A stretch of 40,076 bases of DNA from Chromobacterium aquaticum (GCF_021129195.1 NZ_JAJOHW010000044.1:1-40076); one strand, 5' to 3'. Counted from the first letter of the stretch, positions 24,239 through 33,939 are shown. The notes: generated from the sequence alone by a model not told the origin. Made by a program: numbers and translations.

Positions 24239-25129
24239 ATGACGAACATGATGAACCGCTTGCTCTTGCCTCCTCCGCCGGCGCTGGCCCCCTTGCTGCG
24301 CTATCTGCACCTGCAGCTGGACAGCGCAGGCGAAATCCAACTGCCGGCCACGCCGTGGCCGCATATCGGCGTGCTGCTGGCCGGCCGCAGTCAGACCGTG
24401 ATCGACGGCCTGATGGTGGCCACTTCGCCGCGCGCCTTCGTCAGCGGCCCCATCACCCGGCCGATCACCCTGCGCGTCGCGCCGGGCACTCGCTTCATCA
24501 GCGCGCTGCTGCGGGTGGGACAACTGCCGCGGCTGCTGCCGCTGGACTGTTGGCGCTTGAGTGATCAGGTCTGGCCACTGGAAGAATTGATAGGCGGGGA
24601 TGAGGAGGCCAAGCTGTGCGACAGCCTGCAAGCCTGCGCCCAGCCGCAGGACTTGGCCGATGTCTTCGGCCGCTGGCTGCTCAAGCTGGCGGCGGAGCGG
24701 GAATTGCGCCAGCCGCGCGCGCTGCGGCTGCCGGTGGCGCGCCTGTTCCAGCAGGACGCCGCCACGCTGGCCGCCGACTGCGGCCTGAGCCTGCGCCAGT
24801 TCGAGCGCCGCTTCCTGGCCAGCTACGGCCTGCCGCTGCGCGACGCTCGCCGCCTGCTGCGCTTCGTCAATATGCTGGGGCTACTGATTTGCCGGCCGCA
24901 GGCCGGCGGCAAGCTGGCGGCGCTGGCGCAGGACTGCGGCTACTTCGACCAGGCGCACATGGCGCGCGATTTCCGAGCGCTGTCCGGCTTCACGCCGAGC
25001 GAGATGCTGCGCCGGGTGCACGGCGCCGACGACGCCGCGCTCAGCCTGCTGCAATACAGCCCGGCCGAACGCAGCCTGGTGCTGGGGCCGGACAATAGCG
25101 ATGTGCAATTGCTGGACCTGCTGCCCTGA
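24239..25129 (+). CDS. AraC-family transcriptional regulator
   Basis: 296 residues. The N-terminal half is a cupin-like effector domain (PWPHIGVLLAGRSQTVIDG near 33-50). The C-terminal AraC domain has two helix-turn-helix units (AATLAADCGLSLRQFERRFL and ALAQDCGYFDQAHMARDFRA), ending with GFTPSEMLRR. It lies directly behind the Sad-type dehydrogenase and is the likely regulator of that gene, inferred from position. Its TGA stop (25127-25129) is immediately followed by a mobile repeat. Confidence 0.85.
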   Translation: MTNMMNRLLLPPPPALAPLLRYLHLQLDSAGEIQLPATPWPHIGVLLAGRSQTVIDGLMVATSPRAFVSGPITRPITLRVAPGTRFISALLRVGQLPRLLPLDCWRLSDQVWPLEELIGGDEEAKLCDSLQACAQPQDLADVFGRWLLKLAAERELRQPRALRLPVARLFQQDAATLAADCGLSLRQFERRFLASYGLPLRDARRLLRFVNMLGLLICRPQAGGKLAALAQDCGYFDQAHMARDFRALSGFTPSEMLRRVHGADDAALSLLQYSPAERSLVLGPDNSDVQLLDLLP

Positions 25130-25270
25130 GCGCCTGTGCAAAGTCTCGAGCTAGAGCGAGACAAGGCGAAAACAGCTGAGGAAGCGGAATGTACCCGCGG
25201 TACATGGGCATTTCGACGCGGTACTCATCGTGTCACGTTTCACGACGCGCAGCGGATCGTGAACAGGTGC
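25130..25270 (+). mobile_element. 141-bp miniature inverted-repeat element, copy 2 (fills the araC-type / hsdM-type intergenic space)
   Basis: The ends GCGCCTGTGCAAAGTCTCG and GATCGTGAACAGGTGC are diverged versions of the family ends. The left flank TGA is the stop of the AraC-type gene and the right flank TTA (25271-25273) is the stop of the convergent methylase gene, so the element is the entire intergenic region. It shares GCTAGAGCGAGACAAGGCG with copies 3 and 4 and has the hairpin ATGTACC-CGC-GGTACAT. Confidence 0.87.
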
Positions 25271-27592
25271 TTACTCCCGCTCCGGCAGCCGCGCGCGCAG
25301 TGTCTCGCAATGCGCCTGCCAGTCCAGCAGCCGGCGCTGCAACAGCGCCAGCGCCTGATCCTGGCTCTCCCACTCGGTCACCAGCTTGCGCTGCTCGCTG
25401 AGCGGCGGCAACGGCACCCAGGCCTCGGCCAGCGCGGAGAAATCCAGACACGCCTCCTCCACCGCCGCGCCCAGGCGCTCCAGGCAGAAACGCCACCATT
25501 CGGATTGACGATAGCAATCGAAGAAGGCCGGCAACAACAGTGTCTCGTCCAGCACAAAGCCTTGTTGACCATCGGCGGCGAGCAAGGCCAGCTCCTTCTC
25601 GTTGCGCGCCAGCCCACCCTGGTACAAACGCGCCGGATCAAAGGCGAAAGCCTGCGGCGGCACGCTCAGCCCCTGGCCGCTGCCGGCCTGGCGCCAGCCG
25701 TCGGCGACGGGCTGGCACAACTCGCCCGATGCCGTCTCCGCCAGCGGCGTCGCCAGCTCGCCGAGTTTGCGCAGCTCCCAATTGCCGGGAATCACGCCCA
25801 GCGGGCTGGGCTTGAACGACTGGTGCGGGCTCCATTTGCCCATGCGCCGCGTGCCATAGCCGCGGTTGAGCAAGGCCTGGATCCGGCTAGGCCGCAGCTT
25901 GCGGCTGGCCGCGTACTGGCTGGACAGCAGTTCCAGCTTCTCCTCGGCCAGGCTCAGGCAGCCTTCCAGCTCGCCCGCCTCCACTTGCCAGCCCTGCTCG
26001 GTCAAGAACGCGGCCAGGCGCAGGTCCAGCGCCTGCTCCTGTTCCTGCAAGCCGGTCAGCTCGGTGGCCAGCGCCTCGGCATCCACCACCTCGGCGGTTT
26101 CGTCCGGAGCGAAATAACGCTGCAGATTAAGATTGCCGCGATGCCCCTGTTTGACCTCGCGCAAGCCCACCACCCGCAGATAATCCGGCTCCTCCCGCTC
26201 ATCCTCCACCGCCGCGCGGTAGGCGCGGAGAATGTGCTCCACATCCTCGGGCCGCAGCGCGTTCTGCGCGCGTCCGCGCGCGAAGGCCTTGCTGGCGTCG
26301 ATCAATATCACCTTGTTGCGCAGCGGCGCCGGCTTGTTCTTGTTCAACACCACCACGCAGGTGGGCATGCCGGAGCCGTAGAACAGCGCCGGCGGCAGGC
26401 CTATCACCGCCTCGATGCGGTCGCCGGACTGGCCGTGGCTGCCGAACAGCAGGGCATTGCGGATGCGGCCCTCGTCGCCGTCGCGGAACAGCACGTCGTG
26501 CGGCATCACCAGCGCGGCGCGGCCATCCTCCTTCAGCGTGGCCAGCACATGCTGGACAAAGGCGTAATCGCCGAAGCTGCGCGGCGGAATGCCGTAACCG
26601 AAGCGCTTGTGCTCGTCGACCAGCTTCTTGTAATTGGGCTCGGCCGGGCGTTTGCGGCGGCGCTTCTTGCCATCGGCCGGCGGAGCCTCCGCCACCTCGG
26701 CCTCTAGCGGCGTCCACCAGTTCTTCACCGTGAACGGCAGTTGCGCCACGGCGCGGTCGAAACGCGGCAGCAGGCCCTCCGGCGACAAATGCCCGGGCGC
26801 CACCAGGGTGTCGCCCAGTTCCAGCTTCATTTCCACGCCGTGGAAATACGCGCACAGCTTGGCCATGGCCCAGGTGGCCGGCAGTTTTTCCTGGCCGAAG
26901 ATATCCAGGTCCACCCTACCGTCCGCCCGTTTTCCGCCGGGCCGGCCGGCCATCATCCGCCATGCGTCGAACAGCGTGCCGGCCGCGCCGCAGCTGGGAT
27001 CGTACAGGCTGTGTCCCGCTTGCAGCTCCACCAATTCCAGCAGCAGCCGGCTCACCGGCGCCGGCGTGGAAAACGCGCCGCCGCGCTTGCCGGACTCCAC
27101 CGCGTAGCGGCGCACCAGCCCCTCGCAGACCTCGCCCAAGCGGGACGGGTCTTCCAGGTCGGCATTGCCCAGCTTCAAGGCGCCGATATGGTTCATCAGC
27201 GGATGCAGCACCTCGTCGCTCAAGCGCTTGTGTCCCTGGTATTGCACCACGCTGAGCACGCCGGCCAGCGCCGGCCGGTGTTCCTCCAGCGCTACCACCG
27301 CCTTGTCCAGCGCCTCGCCTATGCCCTTCTTGCGCTCCTGCAGGCCGGGCCAGCGCGCCGTCTGCGGATAGATTCCGTATTGTTCCTGCACCACGCCGTC
27401 GGCGCGCTTGCGGCTCATGCCCTCGGCCGCCACCAATGCCTGCACCCGCTCCACGAACACATCGTGGCAGCGCTTGAGCACAAACAGGCCGAACACATGA
27501 TTCTTGTAGTCGTAGAGATCCACCTGCTCGCGCAGCAGCTCCGTGGACGCCCACAAGTCTTGTTCCAACTGGTCCGGGGATAGCAAAGTCAT
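25271..27592 (-). CDS. Solitary HsdM-HsdS-like fusion protein with a degenerate catalytic motif
   Basis: 773 residues from the ATG at 27592. Residues 1-150 resemble the HsdM N-terminal helical domain (LEQDLWASTELLREQVDLYD, YKNHVFGLFVLKR). SAM motif I is YDPSCGAAGTLFDA (197-210). Motif IV, NPPF in N6-adenine methylases, reads QLPF here (284-287), replacing the catalytic Asn. A basic insert KKRRRKR (309-315) precedes the conserved YGIPPRSFGDYAFVQHVL. From about residue 580 the protein continues into an HsdS-like target-recognition region (PLGVIPGNWELRKLGELATP; PLPPLSEQRKLVTEWESQ) with a terminal coiled coil. No hsdR or nuclease gene is nearby. It may be a non-catalytic DNA-binding protein or an unusual methylase. 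Confidence 0.75.
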   Translation of the reverse strand: MTLLSPDQLEQDLWASTELLREQVDLYDYKNHVFGLFVLKRCHDVFVERVQALVAAEGMSRKRADGVVQEQYGIYPQTARWPGLQERKKGIGEALDKAVVALEEHRPALAGVLSVVQYQGHKRLSDEVLHPLMNHIGALKLGNADLEDPSRLGEVCEGLVRRYAVESGKRGGAFSTPAPVSRLLLELVELQAGHSLYDPSCGAAGTLFDAWRMMAGRPGGKRADGRVDLDIFGQEKLPATWAMAKLCAYFHGVEMKLELGDTLVAPGHLSPEGLLPRFDRAVAQLPFTVKNWWTPLEAEVAEAPPADGKKRRRKRPAEPNYKKLVDEHKRFGYGIPPRSFGDYAFVQHVLATLKEDGRAALVMPHDVLFRDGDEGRIRNALLFGSHGQSGDRIEAVIGLPPALFYGSGMPTCVVVLNKNKPAPLRNKVILIDASKAFARGRAQNALRPEDVEHILRAYRAAVEDEREEPDYLRVVGLREVKQGHRGNLNLQRYFAPDETAEVVDAEALATELTGLQEQEQALDLRLAAFLTEQGWQVEAGELEGCLSLAEEKLELLSSQYAASRKLRPSRIQALLNRGYGTRRMGKWSPHQSFKPSPLGVIPGNWELRKLGELATPLAETASGELCQPVADGWRQAGSGQGLSVPPQAFAFDPARLYQGGLARNEKELALLAADGQQGFVLDETLLLPAFFDCYRQSEWWRFCLERLGAAVEEACLDFSALAEAWVPLPPLSEQRKLVTEWESQDQALALLQRRLLDWQAHCETLRARLPERE

Positions 27593-27772
27593 AAGGCAAC
27601 AACCAAGAAAAATGACAAACCCGGCTATTTTAGCCGCATCGCCGCCGGGCGTCGGCAGAGAATGGTCGCGCGGCAATGCTTCATGACAGGACAATTCATA
27701 TTCATGTCATTCTTTCGTCATTAGGCGCGCCTAGACTGCGGCTCTCCCGCATCACACACGCACGACATCATC
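27593..27772. promoter_or_regulatory. Divergent promoter region between the methylase fusion and the chemoreceptor gene
   Basis: Contains an inverted repeat ATGACA (27683-27688) / TGTCAT (27705-27710) with a 16-bp spacer, centred about 75 bases before the chemoreceptor start. No sigma-28 (FliA) promoter was recognised with confidence. Confidence 0.35.
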
Positions 27773-29413
27773 ATGACTTTGGCCAAACGTCTGTGGCTGA
27801 CCATACTCTTCACCCTCGCCAGCCTGGCGTTGGCCCTGGTCCTCACCGGGCAGCAACTGCTGGACCTGACCCAGGCGGTGGAACGCCATAGCGCGCGCCA
27901 GCAACTGAGCGCCAATCTATACCAGCTGAAAGCCAGCGTGCTGCAGCTATCGCGGCTGGACCCGCTGCTGCCGGACAGCCCGGCGTTGCTGCGGCAGACC
28001 AGCCAGACCGTGGCACAGCTGAGCCAGGACATCGCCGCCGGCCTGCCGGCCGCCGAGGCGCAAGCCTTCCGACTATCGGTCACCCCGCTGTGGAGCGCTT
28101 ACCAGCGCAATCTGAACAGCGCGCTGACCATAGCCGAAACCGCGCCGCAAGACGCGCTGGCCATCCCGGAACAAGCCTGGCAGCAGCACCTGCAGCCGCT
28201 GGCGGCGCAGCTGGATCGCCTGCAGCGGCAGGAGCAGCAGCGGCTGCGCCAGGAGAGCGCGCAACTGCGGGACACGCTGGGCCGGCTGGCCTGGCTGACG
28301 CTGGGACCGCTGGGCCTGGCCAGCCTGGTGGTGGTGGCGATGCAGCTGGCGCTGGCGCGCCGGCTGAAACGACAGCTGCAAGCGATGGCCGCCGCCGCCG
28401 ACGCGCTGGGGGAAGGCAATCTGGCGATGCGGCTGCCGGCCCAGGGCCGCGACGAGCTGGCCGCCACCGCCAGCCGCCTGAACCTGTTCCTGGACAAGCT
28501 GAGCGAACTGCTGCGGCGCGTGGAGGGCGATGCCCGCCGCAGCGGCGGCGATTGCCAGCGCCTGCAGTTGCTGACCCTGCAAGTAGCCGACGCCAGCCGC
28601 CTGCAAAGCGCCAAGGCCAAGCTCAGCAATGAAGCCGCCCACGCGGTGGCCGACAGCGCCCAGAGCGTGGCCGGCCATCTGCAACAGGCCGACGTCCACA
28701 CCCGCCAGGCGGCGGCGGACACCGAGAGCGCGCGCGAACTGGGCCAGCGCAACGCCGAGGCGATGCAGGCGCTGGCCGGCAATATGGAGCACGCCCAGGC
28801 GGAAATGCGTCAGCTCAAGCACAGCCTGGACGATATCGCCGGCGTCAGCGGCCTGATCCGCGATGTGGCCGAGCAGACCAATCTGCTGGCGCTCAACGCC
28901 GCGATCGAAGCCGCCCGCGCCGGCGAAAGCGGCCGCGGCTTCGCCGTGGTGGCCGACGAAGTGCGCAAATTGTCCGAGCGCACCCGCGCCGCCACCGGCA
29001 GCATCTTCGACGCGCTGGGCAAGGTGGAGGGCGCCACCGGCTCGCTGCATGCCGCGCTGGAACAGGCCGGCGACGCCTGCGCCGACAAGCTGGATTCGCA
29101 GCAGGCGCTGGACCAGGCGCTATTGCAAGTGGACGCCGGCCTCGGCCGGCTGAACCGGCTGATGGCCGATATCCGCGAACACAGCGCCGCCCAGGCCCGC
29201 GCCGGCGGCGACATCCGTCAGCATGGCCACGAGGTGGCCCACCTCGCCGCCGCCATCGATCAGCAGATGCAGCAAGCCGCGCCGGTGATGCAGCACCTGG
29301 CCGACGCGGCCCAGGATCTGAACCAGACCCTGAGCTGGTTCCGCATCGATGCGCCGCAACCCGCCGCGGCCGATCCTGCGCCGAGCTGGCGGCTGCAACA
29401 GCAGCCGGCCTGA
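27773..29413 (+). CDS. Methyl-accepting chemotaxis protein
   Basis: 546 residues. TM1 at about 8-28, a periplasmic helical sensor (about 30-172) and TM2 at about 175-195 are followed by a HAMP domain ([20 protein letters not shown]) and the cytoplasmic signalling coiled coil. The invariant hairpin tip reads [20 protein letters not shown] and then [20 protein letters not shown]. It signals to CheA/CheW; the ligand cannot be predicted from the small helical sensor. It lacks a C-terminal pentapeptide tether for CheR/CheB (it ends RLQQQPA). No che genes are adjacent. Confidence 0.92.
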   Translation: MTLAKRLWLTILFTLASLALALVLTGQQLLDLTQAVERHSARQQLSANLYQLKASVLQLSRLDPLLPDSPALLRQTSQTVAQLSQDIAAGLPAAEAQAFRLSVTPLWSAYQRNLNSALTIAETAPQDALAIPEQAWQQHLQPLAAQLDRLQRQEQQRLRQESAQLRDTLGRLAWLTLGPLGLASLVVVAMQLALARRLKRQLQAMAAAADALGEGNLAMRLPAQGRDELAATASRLNLFLDKLSELLRRVEGDARRSGGDCQRLQLLTLQVADASRLQSAKAKLSNEAAHAVADSAQSVAGHLQQADVHTRQAAADTESARELGQRNAEAMQALAGNMEHAQAEMRQLKHSLDDIAGVSGLIRDVAEQTNLLALNAAIEAARAGESGRGFAVVADEVRKLSERTRAATGSIFDALGKVEGATGSLHAALEQAGDACADKLDSQQALDQALLQVDAGLGRLNRLMADIREHSAAQARAGGDIRQHGHEVAHLAAAIDQQMQQAAPVMQHLADAAQDLNQTLSWFRIDAPQPAAADPAPSWRLQQQPA

Positions 29414-29883
29414 CGCGCCGCGCCGCCGGCAATTAGGCATAAAATTGCCGGAGGCGAAAATTTCGAGCATTTATTCCAGACAAAGACTTGCCATGCGCTC
29501 ATGCGCGCAATGGTTTGCCCTTTTCATCGCCATTTTCAATCTTCTGTCATAAGCGAGAATACATTTCGTTACATACCGTAATGAAAAGCAAAGGTAGATT
29601 AGCCCCCTCTTATAAAAGAGCACATCAGACCGGGCCCACCCGGCACCCGGGACAAGCTCGCCGGCGCTCTCCGCGCCGACGCATCCAGCACGCCGTCATC
29701 CTCTATGCCATGCCTCCGCCCCGGACGGCCGGGCGAGCGCGTCGTGGCCGGAACTTGTCTCCATCGCTTGCCCGCCGTGTCCGGCGCTGACTCCACCGGG
29801 CCGTCGGGTTTTTAGAACCCGTCTTCGCCTTGCCGCGCGTTTGCGCGCGAGATCGCGAGCGGGCTCTTTGACAGGAGATACCT
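29414..29883. other. 470-bp leader/intergenic region before the APC permease
   Basis: No protein gene seen. A hairpin CCGGCAATT / AATTGCCGG (29426-29451, 8-base loop) lies just after the chemoreceptor stop and may mark its 3' end. TTTCGTTAC / GTAATGAAA (29564-29586) is an operator-like inverted repeat in an AT-rich patch that probably contains the permease promoter. About 250 GC-rich bases follow with several possible stems, including CGGGTT-TTTAG-AACCCG (29805-29821). This is longer than a simple leader needs to be. Confidence 0.45.
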
Positions 29884-31521
29884 TTGACACAGCAACACTC
29901 GCGCCATATCGGCCCCATCGCCCTGATGCTGACCGGCCTGGGCTCCATCATCGGCTCCGGCTGGCTGTTCGGCGCCGCCCATGCCGCCCAGATCGCCGGC
30001 CCGGCCGCCATCGTCGCCTGGATAGTCGGCATGGTGATCATTCTTTCCATCGCCCTCAGCTACGCGGAACTGGGCGCCATGTTCCCGGAAAGCGGCGGCA
30101 TGGTGCGCTACGCCCGCTACTCCCACGGCTCCTTGCTCGGCTTCATCGCCGGCTGGGCCAACTGGATCGCCATCGTCTCGGTGATCCCGATCGAAGCCGA
30201 AGCCTCGGTGCAATACATGAGCTCCTGGCCCTATGCCTGGGCGCAGCATTTGTATTCCCAGGGCGAACTGACCCCGCCCGGCCTGATGCTGGCCGCGCTG
30301 CTGGTCATCGTCTACTTCATGCTCAACTACTGGGGCGTCAAGCTGTTCGCCAAGGCCAATAGCGCCATCACCATCTTCAAGGTGATCGTGCCGGCGCTGA
30401 CCGTGGGCGCGCTGATCTACAGCGGCTTCCACCCCGGCAATCTGGGCGGCGCCACGCCGGGCGGCTTCGCGCCGTTTGGCTGGGCCAGCGTGATGACCGC
30501 GGTGGCCACCAGCGGCATCGTGTTCAGCTTCAACGGCTTCCAAAGCCCGATCAACCTGGCCGGCGAGGCCCGCAATCCGGGCAAGAGCGTGCCCTTCGGC
30601 GTGGTCGGCTCCATCCTGCTGGCGGCGGTGATCTATGTGGCGCTGCAAGTGGCCTTCATCGGCGCGCTGTCGCCGGCGGACCTGGCCCACGGCTGGCAAG
30701 GCCTGAACTTCAGCTCGCCCTTCGCCCAGCTGGCGATGGCGCTGGGCCTGAACTGGCTGATGCTGCTGCTGTACTTCGACGCCTTCGTCAGCCCCAGCGG
30801 CACCGGCGCCACCTATATGGCCACCACCTCACGCATGATCTACGGCATGCAGCGCAACGGCACCATGCCGGAGATCTTCGGTCGCATCCACCCGCTCTAC
30901 CACATCCCGCGCCCGGCGATGTGGTTCAACCTGGCGGTATCCTTTGTCTTCCTGTTCTTCTTCCGCGGCTGGGGCACGCTGGCGGCGGTGATCTCGGTAG
31001 CCACCGTGATTTCCTATCTGACCGGCCCGATCAGCGCCGCCGCGCTGCGCCGCTGCGCCGCCGATCTGCCGCGCCCCTTGCGCCTGGCCGGCCTCGGCGT
31101 GGTCGCGCCGTTCGCCTTCGTCTGCGCCTCGCTGGTGCTGTACTGGGCGCGCTGGCCGCTGACCGGCGAGATCATCTTCCTGATCGTGGCCGCGCTGCCG
31201 GTGTATTTCTGGTACCAGGCCCGCGCCGGCTGGCCCGAGTTCGGCCGCGAGCTGAAAGGCGCGCTGTGGATGGTGCTCTACCTGCCGACGATGGCGCTGC
31301 TGTCTTATATCGGCAGCCAGGACTTCGGCGGCATCGGCCTCTTGCCCTACGGACCGGACATGGCGGTGGTGGCCGCGGTAGCGCTGGCCTTCTACTACTG
31401 GGGCGTCAACAGCGGTTGGCGCACCCGTTACCTGGACGCCGAGCACGACGCCCGCGCCGTCGCCGACATGGAAGCCGCCGAGAACGCGCCGCGCGGCAAG
31501 CTGGCCGGCCAGCAAGCCTAA
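29884..31521 (+). CDS. APC-family amino acid permease
   Basis: 545 residues with about 12 membrane helices. The start is a TTG at 29884 with AGGAGA at 29873-29878. The APC signature appears in TM1 (GLGSIIGSGWLFGAAHAA), where the unwound G-S-G segment binds the amino group and carboxylate of the substrate, and in SFNGFQSPINLAGEARNPGK (TM6 region). The tail after the last helix is hydrophilic and acidic. The substrate is unknown; relatives transport amino acids or polyamines. It is monocistronic, with a convergent LysR gene (cynR) 18 bases beyond its stop. No riboswitch class was recognised in its long leader. Confidence 0.85.
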   Translation: MTQQHSRHIGPIALMLTGLGSIIGSGWLFGAAHAAQIAGPAAIVAWIVGMVIILSIALSYAELGAMFPESGGMVRYARYSHGSLLGFIAGWANWIAIVSVIPIEAEASVQYMSSWPYAWAQHLYSQGELTPPGLMLAALLVIVYFMLNYWGVKLFAKANSAITIFKVIVPALTVGALIYSGFHPGNLGGATPGGFAPFGWASVMTAVATSGIVFSFNGFQSPINLAGEARNPGKSVPFGVVGSILLAAVIYVALQVAFIGALSPADLAHGWQGLNFSSPFAQLAMALGLNWLMLLLYFDAFVSPSGTGATYMATTSRMIYGMQRNGTMPEIFGRIHPLYHIPRPAMWFNLAVSFVFLFFFRGWGTLAAVISVATVISYLTGPISAAALRRCAADLPRPLRLAGLGVVAPFAFVCASLVLYWARWPLTGEIIFLIVAALPVYFWYQARAGWPEFGRELKGALWMVLYLPTMALLSYIGSQDFGGIGLLPYGPDMAVVAAVALAFYYWGVNSGWRTRYLDAEHDARAVADMEAAENAPRGKLAGQQA

Positions 31522-31539
31522 ACCCCTGCCGGGAGCCGC

Positions 31540-32466
31540 TCAGCCGGCTCCCGCCGCGGGCGGTCTCGCGCCGCCCTCGGCTTCCATCTCCTCTCCCAAA
31601 GCATCCAGCACTGGCAGAAGCGCTCGCAAGGCGGCGCTGCGATACCCGCCCTTGCGCGTCAGAACCGCCGCGGTGCGCGCCGGCAACGGCGTTTGCAATC
31701 CCAGCGCTCCCAATTCCGGATGCCGCCGCGTGATCGCCCACGGCAGGATGGTGGCGCAATCACCGTGACGGACCATTTCCAACACCGCGCCTATGCTATT
31801 GGCTTGCGCCGCGATCCGCGGCTTCAGGCCCAAGTCTTGGAAATAGCGATCGATATGACCGCGGGTGGCGAAATCCGCGCTCAACAGCGCCCACGGCGTC
31901 TGCGCCAATGCCTCCGCGCCGAGCGCCTGCGTCCGCTGTCGCCACGGGTGGAGGCCGCCCACCACCACGGCCAGGGTTTCGCTGAATAGCGGGCGCGCGT
32001 CTATCTCCACCGAGCGCGCCTGATCGAAAGCGATTCCCACGTCGATCTCGTCCGCCAGCAAGGCCAGCTCGATCGCGTCCAGCGTCGCCTCGCGCACGCA
32101 TAGTTCGATGCCGGGGTAGAGCCGGCGCAGCCGCGCCGCCAGCGGCCCCAGCAGATAACTGGCGAAGGTCGGCGTCATCGCCAGCCGCAGGCTGCCGCGC
32201 GACAGATCGCCGACGTCCCGGGTGGCGCGCTGCGCCGCCTCCAGTTCGCGCAGCGCGCGGCGCGCGTATTCCAGATAGGCGGCGCCGGCATCGGTGGGCC
32301 GCACCGTGCGTCCGCCGCGGTCCAGCAGCTGCGCGCCCACCATCTCTTCCAATTGCTTGATCTGCTGCGACAGCGTTGGTTGCGACACATGCAGCGCCTC
32401 GGCCGCCCGAGTGAAATTGCCGTGCTCGACCACGGCCTGCAGATAACGGATATGTCGGAGAATCAT
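31540..32466 (-). CDS. cynR: LysR-family regulator of the cyanate genes, CynR
   Basis: 308 residues. The N-terminal winged helix-turn-helix begins MILRHIRYLQAVVEHGNFTR and continues AAEALHVSQPTLSQQIKQLE, very like CynR. The effector domain follows from about residue 90. It is divergent from cynT-cynS across a 109-bp promoter region, the standard arrangement in which CynR binds cyanate and activates cynTS. The C-terminal tail is Gly/Ala/Pro rich. Identity rests on family similarity plus the adjacent genes. Confidence 0.85.
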   Translation of the reverse strand: MILRHIRYLQAVVEHGNFTRAAEALHVSQPTLSQQIKQLEEMVGAQLLDRGGRTVRPTDAGAAYLEYARRALRELEAAQRATRDVGDLSRGSLRLAMTPTFASYLLGPLAARLRRLYPGIELCVREATLDAIELALLADEIDVGIAFDQARSVEIDARPLFSETLAVVVGGLHPWRQRTQALGAEALAQTPWALLSADFATRGHIDRYFQDLGLKPRIAAQANSIGAVLEMVRHGDCATILPWAITRRHPELGALGLQTPLPARTAAVLTRKGGYRSAALRALLPVLDALGEEMEAEGGARPPAAGAG

Positions 32467-32575
32467 GCGCCCAAACTATAGGAAATAATTATGGATATCA
32501 TTTTATATCGGTCTTGGACCCTATAGAGAAAAAGCCTCATCCTTGGCGCATCCCTTCCCCGCCAAGGAGCAAGCC
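32467..32575. promoter_or_regulatory. Divergent cynR / cynT control region
   Basis: CTATAGG (32476-32482) and CCTATAG (32520-32526) form an inverted repeat around an AT-rich centre (ATAATTATGGATATCATTTT), a plausible CynR operator overlapping both promoters. The cynT ribosome binding site AAGGAG lies at 32564-32569. Confidence 0.5.
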
Positions 32576-33211
32576 ATGCAAGCCCTCATCGACGGTTTTC
32601 TGAAATTCCAACAAGAAGCCTATCCCCAGCGTTCGGCGCTGTTCCGCCAATTGGCCGACAGCCAGGCCCCCGGCGCGCTGTTCATCACCTGCTCGGACAG
32701 CCGCGTGGTGCCGGAACTGCTGACCCAGCAAGAACCCGGCGCGCTGTTCGTGATCCGCAACGCCGGCAACATCGTTCCCTGCTACGGGCCGGAGCCGGGC
32801 GGCGTCACCGCCTCGGTGGAATACGCGGTGGCCGCGCTGGGCGTCGCCGACATCGTGGTCTGCGGCCATTCCGACTGCGGCGCGATGACGGCGATCGCCA
32901 ATGGCTGCTGCCTGGACCATCTGCCAGCGGTGGCAGGCTGGCTACGCCACGCCGACTCCGCCAAAGTGGTGAACGCGGCGCGCCGGCACGACAACGCCCG
33001 CCAGCGGCTGGACGACATGGTCAGGGAAAACGTCATCGCCCAACTGGCCAATCTCAAAACCCACCCCTCGGTGGCGCTGGCGATGCGCCAGGGCCGGCTG
33101 ACCCTGCACGGCTGGGTCTACGACATCGAAACCGGCGCCATCCTGGCGCTGGACCACGCCAGCCAGCGCTTCGTTTCCCTGGCGGATTTCCCGCTGACCC
33201 GCGCCGCCTGA
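32576..33211 (+). CDS. cynT: Beta-carbonic anhydrase CynT
   Basis: 211 residues from the ATG at 32576, placed correctly after AAGGAG. Zinc ligands and the Asp/Arg dyad are visible: C39 and D41 in CSDSR, and H98 and C101 in CGHSDCG. It hydrates CO2 to bicarbonate in the cytosol. In the cyanate pathway it restores the bicarbonate consumed by cyanase, which would otherwise leave as CO2. cynS begins 39 bases downstream with its own ribosome binding site. No cynX transporter gene follows. Confidence 0.93.
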   Translation: MQALIDGFLKFQQEAYPQRSALFRQLADSQAPGALFITCSDSRVVPELLTQQEPGALFVIRNAGNIVPCYGPEPGGVTASVEYAVAALGVADIVVCGHSDCGAMTAIANGCCLDHLPAVAGWLRHADSAKVVNAARRHDNARQRLDDMVRENVIAQLANLKTHPSVALAMRQGRLTLHGWVYDIETGAILALDHASQRFVSLADFPLTRAA

Positions 33212-33250
33212 AAGCGGCGCCTCCCGCAAACCACAAGAAAGGACCATCCC

Positions 33251-33721
33251 ATGCAACAATCCAATATCAGCCAGGACCTCCGCGTCGAACTGACCGCCCG
33301 CGCCCTCGGCGCCAAGGCCTTGAAGGACCTGAGCTGGGAGCAGTTGGCCGCCGGCACCGGCCTCAGCCTGGCCTATGTCACCGCCGCCGTGCTGGGCCAA
33401 CACGCGCTGCCCAAGCCCGCCGCGGAGCTGGTCTGCGAACGGCTGGGCCTGAACGCGGCCGACGCCCTGCAACTGCAGGCCATTCCGCTGCGCGGCAGCA
33501 TACCCGGCGGCATTCCCACCGACCCCACCATTTACCGCTTCTATGAAATGATCCAGATCTATGGCACCACGCTGAAGGCCTTGGTGCATGAGAAGTTTGG
33601 CGACGGCATCATCAGCGCCATCAATTTCAAGCTGGACATCCGCAAAGTGGAAGACCCCGACGGCGGCGAACGCGCGGTAATCACCCTGGACGGCAAGTTC
33701 CTGCCCAATAAGCCCTACTAA
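33251..33721 (+). CDS. cynS: Cyanate hydratase CynS
   Basis: 156 residues, the normal cyanase length. The catalytic triad R96, E99 and S122 is present at exactly the E. coli numbering ([11 protein letters not shown] and [10 protein letters not shown]). The N-terminal helix-turn-helix-like domain (about 1-80) precedes the catalytic domain that swaps in the decamer. It converts cyanate and bicarbonate to carbamate and CO2, yielding ammonia. Its stop TAA (33719-33721) is the left flank of a mobile repeat, and the probable terminator of the operon lies beyond that repeat. Confidence 0.96.
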   Translation: MQQSNISQDLRVELTARALGAKALKDLSWEQLAAGTGLSLAYVTAAVLGQHALPKPAAELVCERLGLNAADALQLQAIPLRGSIPGGIPTDPTIYRFYEMIQIYGTTLKALVHEKFGDGIISAINFKLDIRKVEDPDGGERAVITLDGKFLPNKPY

Positions 33722-33861
33722 GAACCTGTTTACGATCTGCTGCGCGTCGGCGATACGGCGTTGAAAACAGCTTCGAAATGCTCATGTACCACACGTACAT
33801 TCCGCTTTCTCAGCTGTTTTCGCCTTGTCTCGCTCTAGCTCGCGAGATCGTAAACAGGTTC
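33722..33861 (-). mobile_element. 140-bp miniature inverted-repeat element, copy 3 (3' end of cynTS)
   Basis: This is the best preserved copy: GAACCTGTTTACGATC at the left and GATCGTAAACAGGTTC at the right are perfect 16-bp inverted repeats. It is in the opposite orientation to copies 1, 2 and 4. The left flank is TAA, the stop codon of cynS. The right flank reads TTTAA, so a clean three-base duplication is not preserved. The interior contains the family core (reverse complement of GCTAGAGCGAGACAAGGCG). Confidence 0.9.
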
Positions 33862-33939
33862 TTTAAGAAGCGCTCCCGGCTCTTTCCGGCATCAAGCCCA
33901 CTCGGATAACCATTGGCATGCCCATCCGAATATCCGGCG

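Noticed and set aside
29710-29735. CCGG-ACGG-CCGG hairpin resembling a guanidine-II (mini-ykkC) loop before the APC permease
   Set aside because: Only one such hairpin is present, while the riboswitch needs two, and the closing pair is not convincing.
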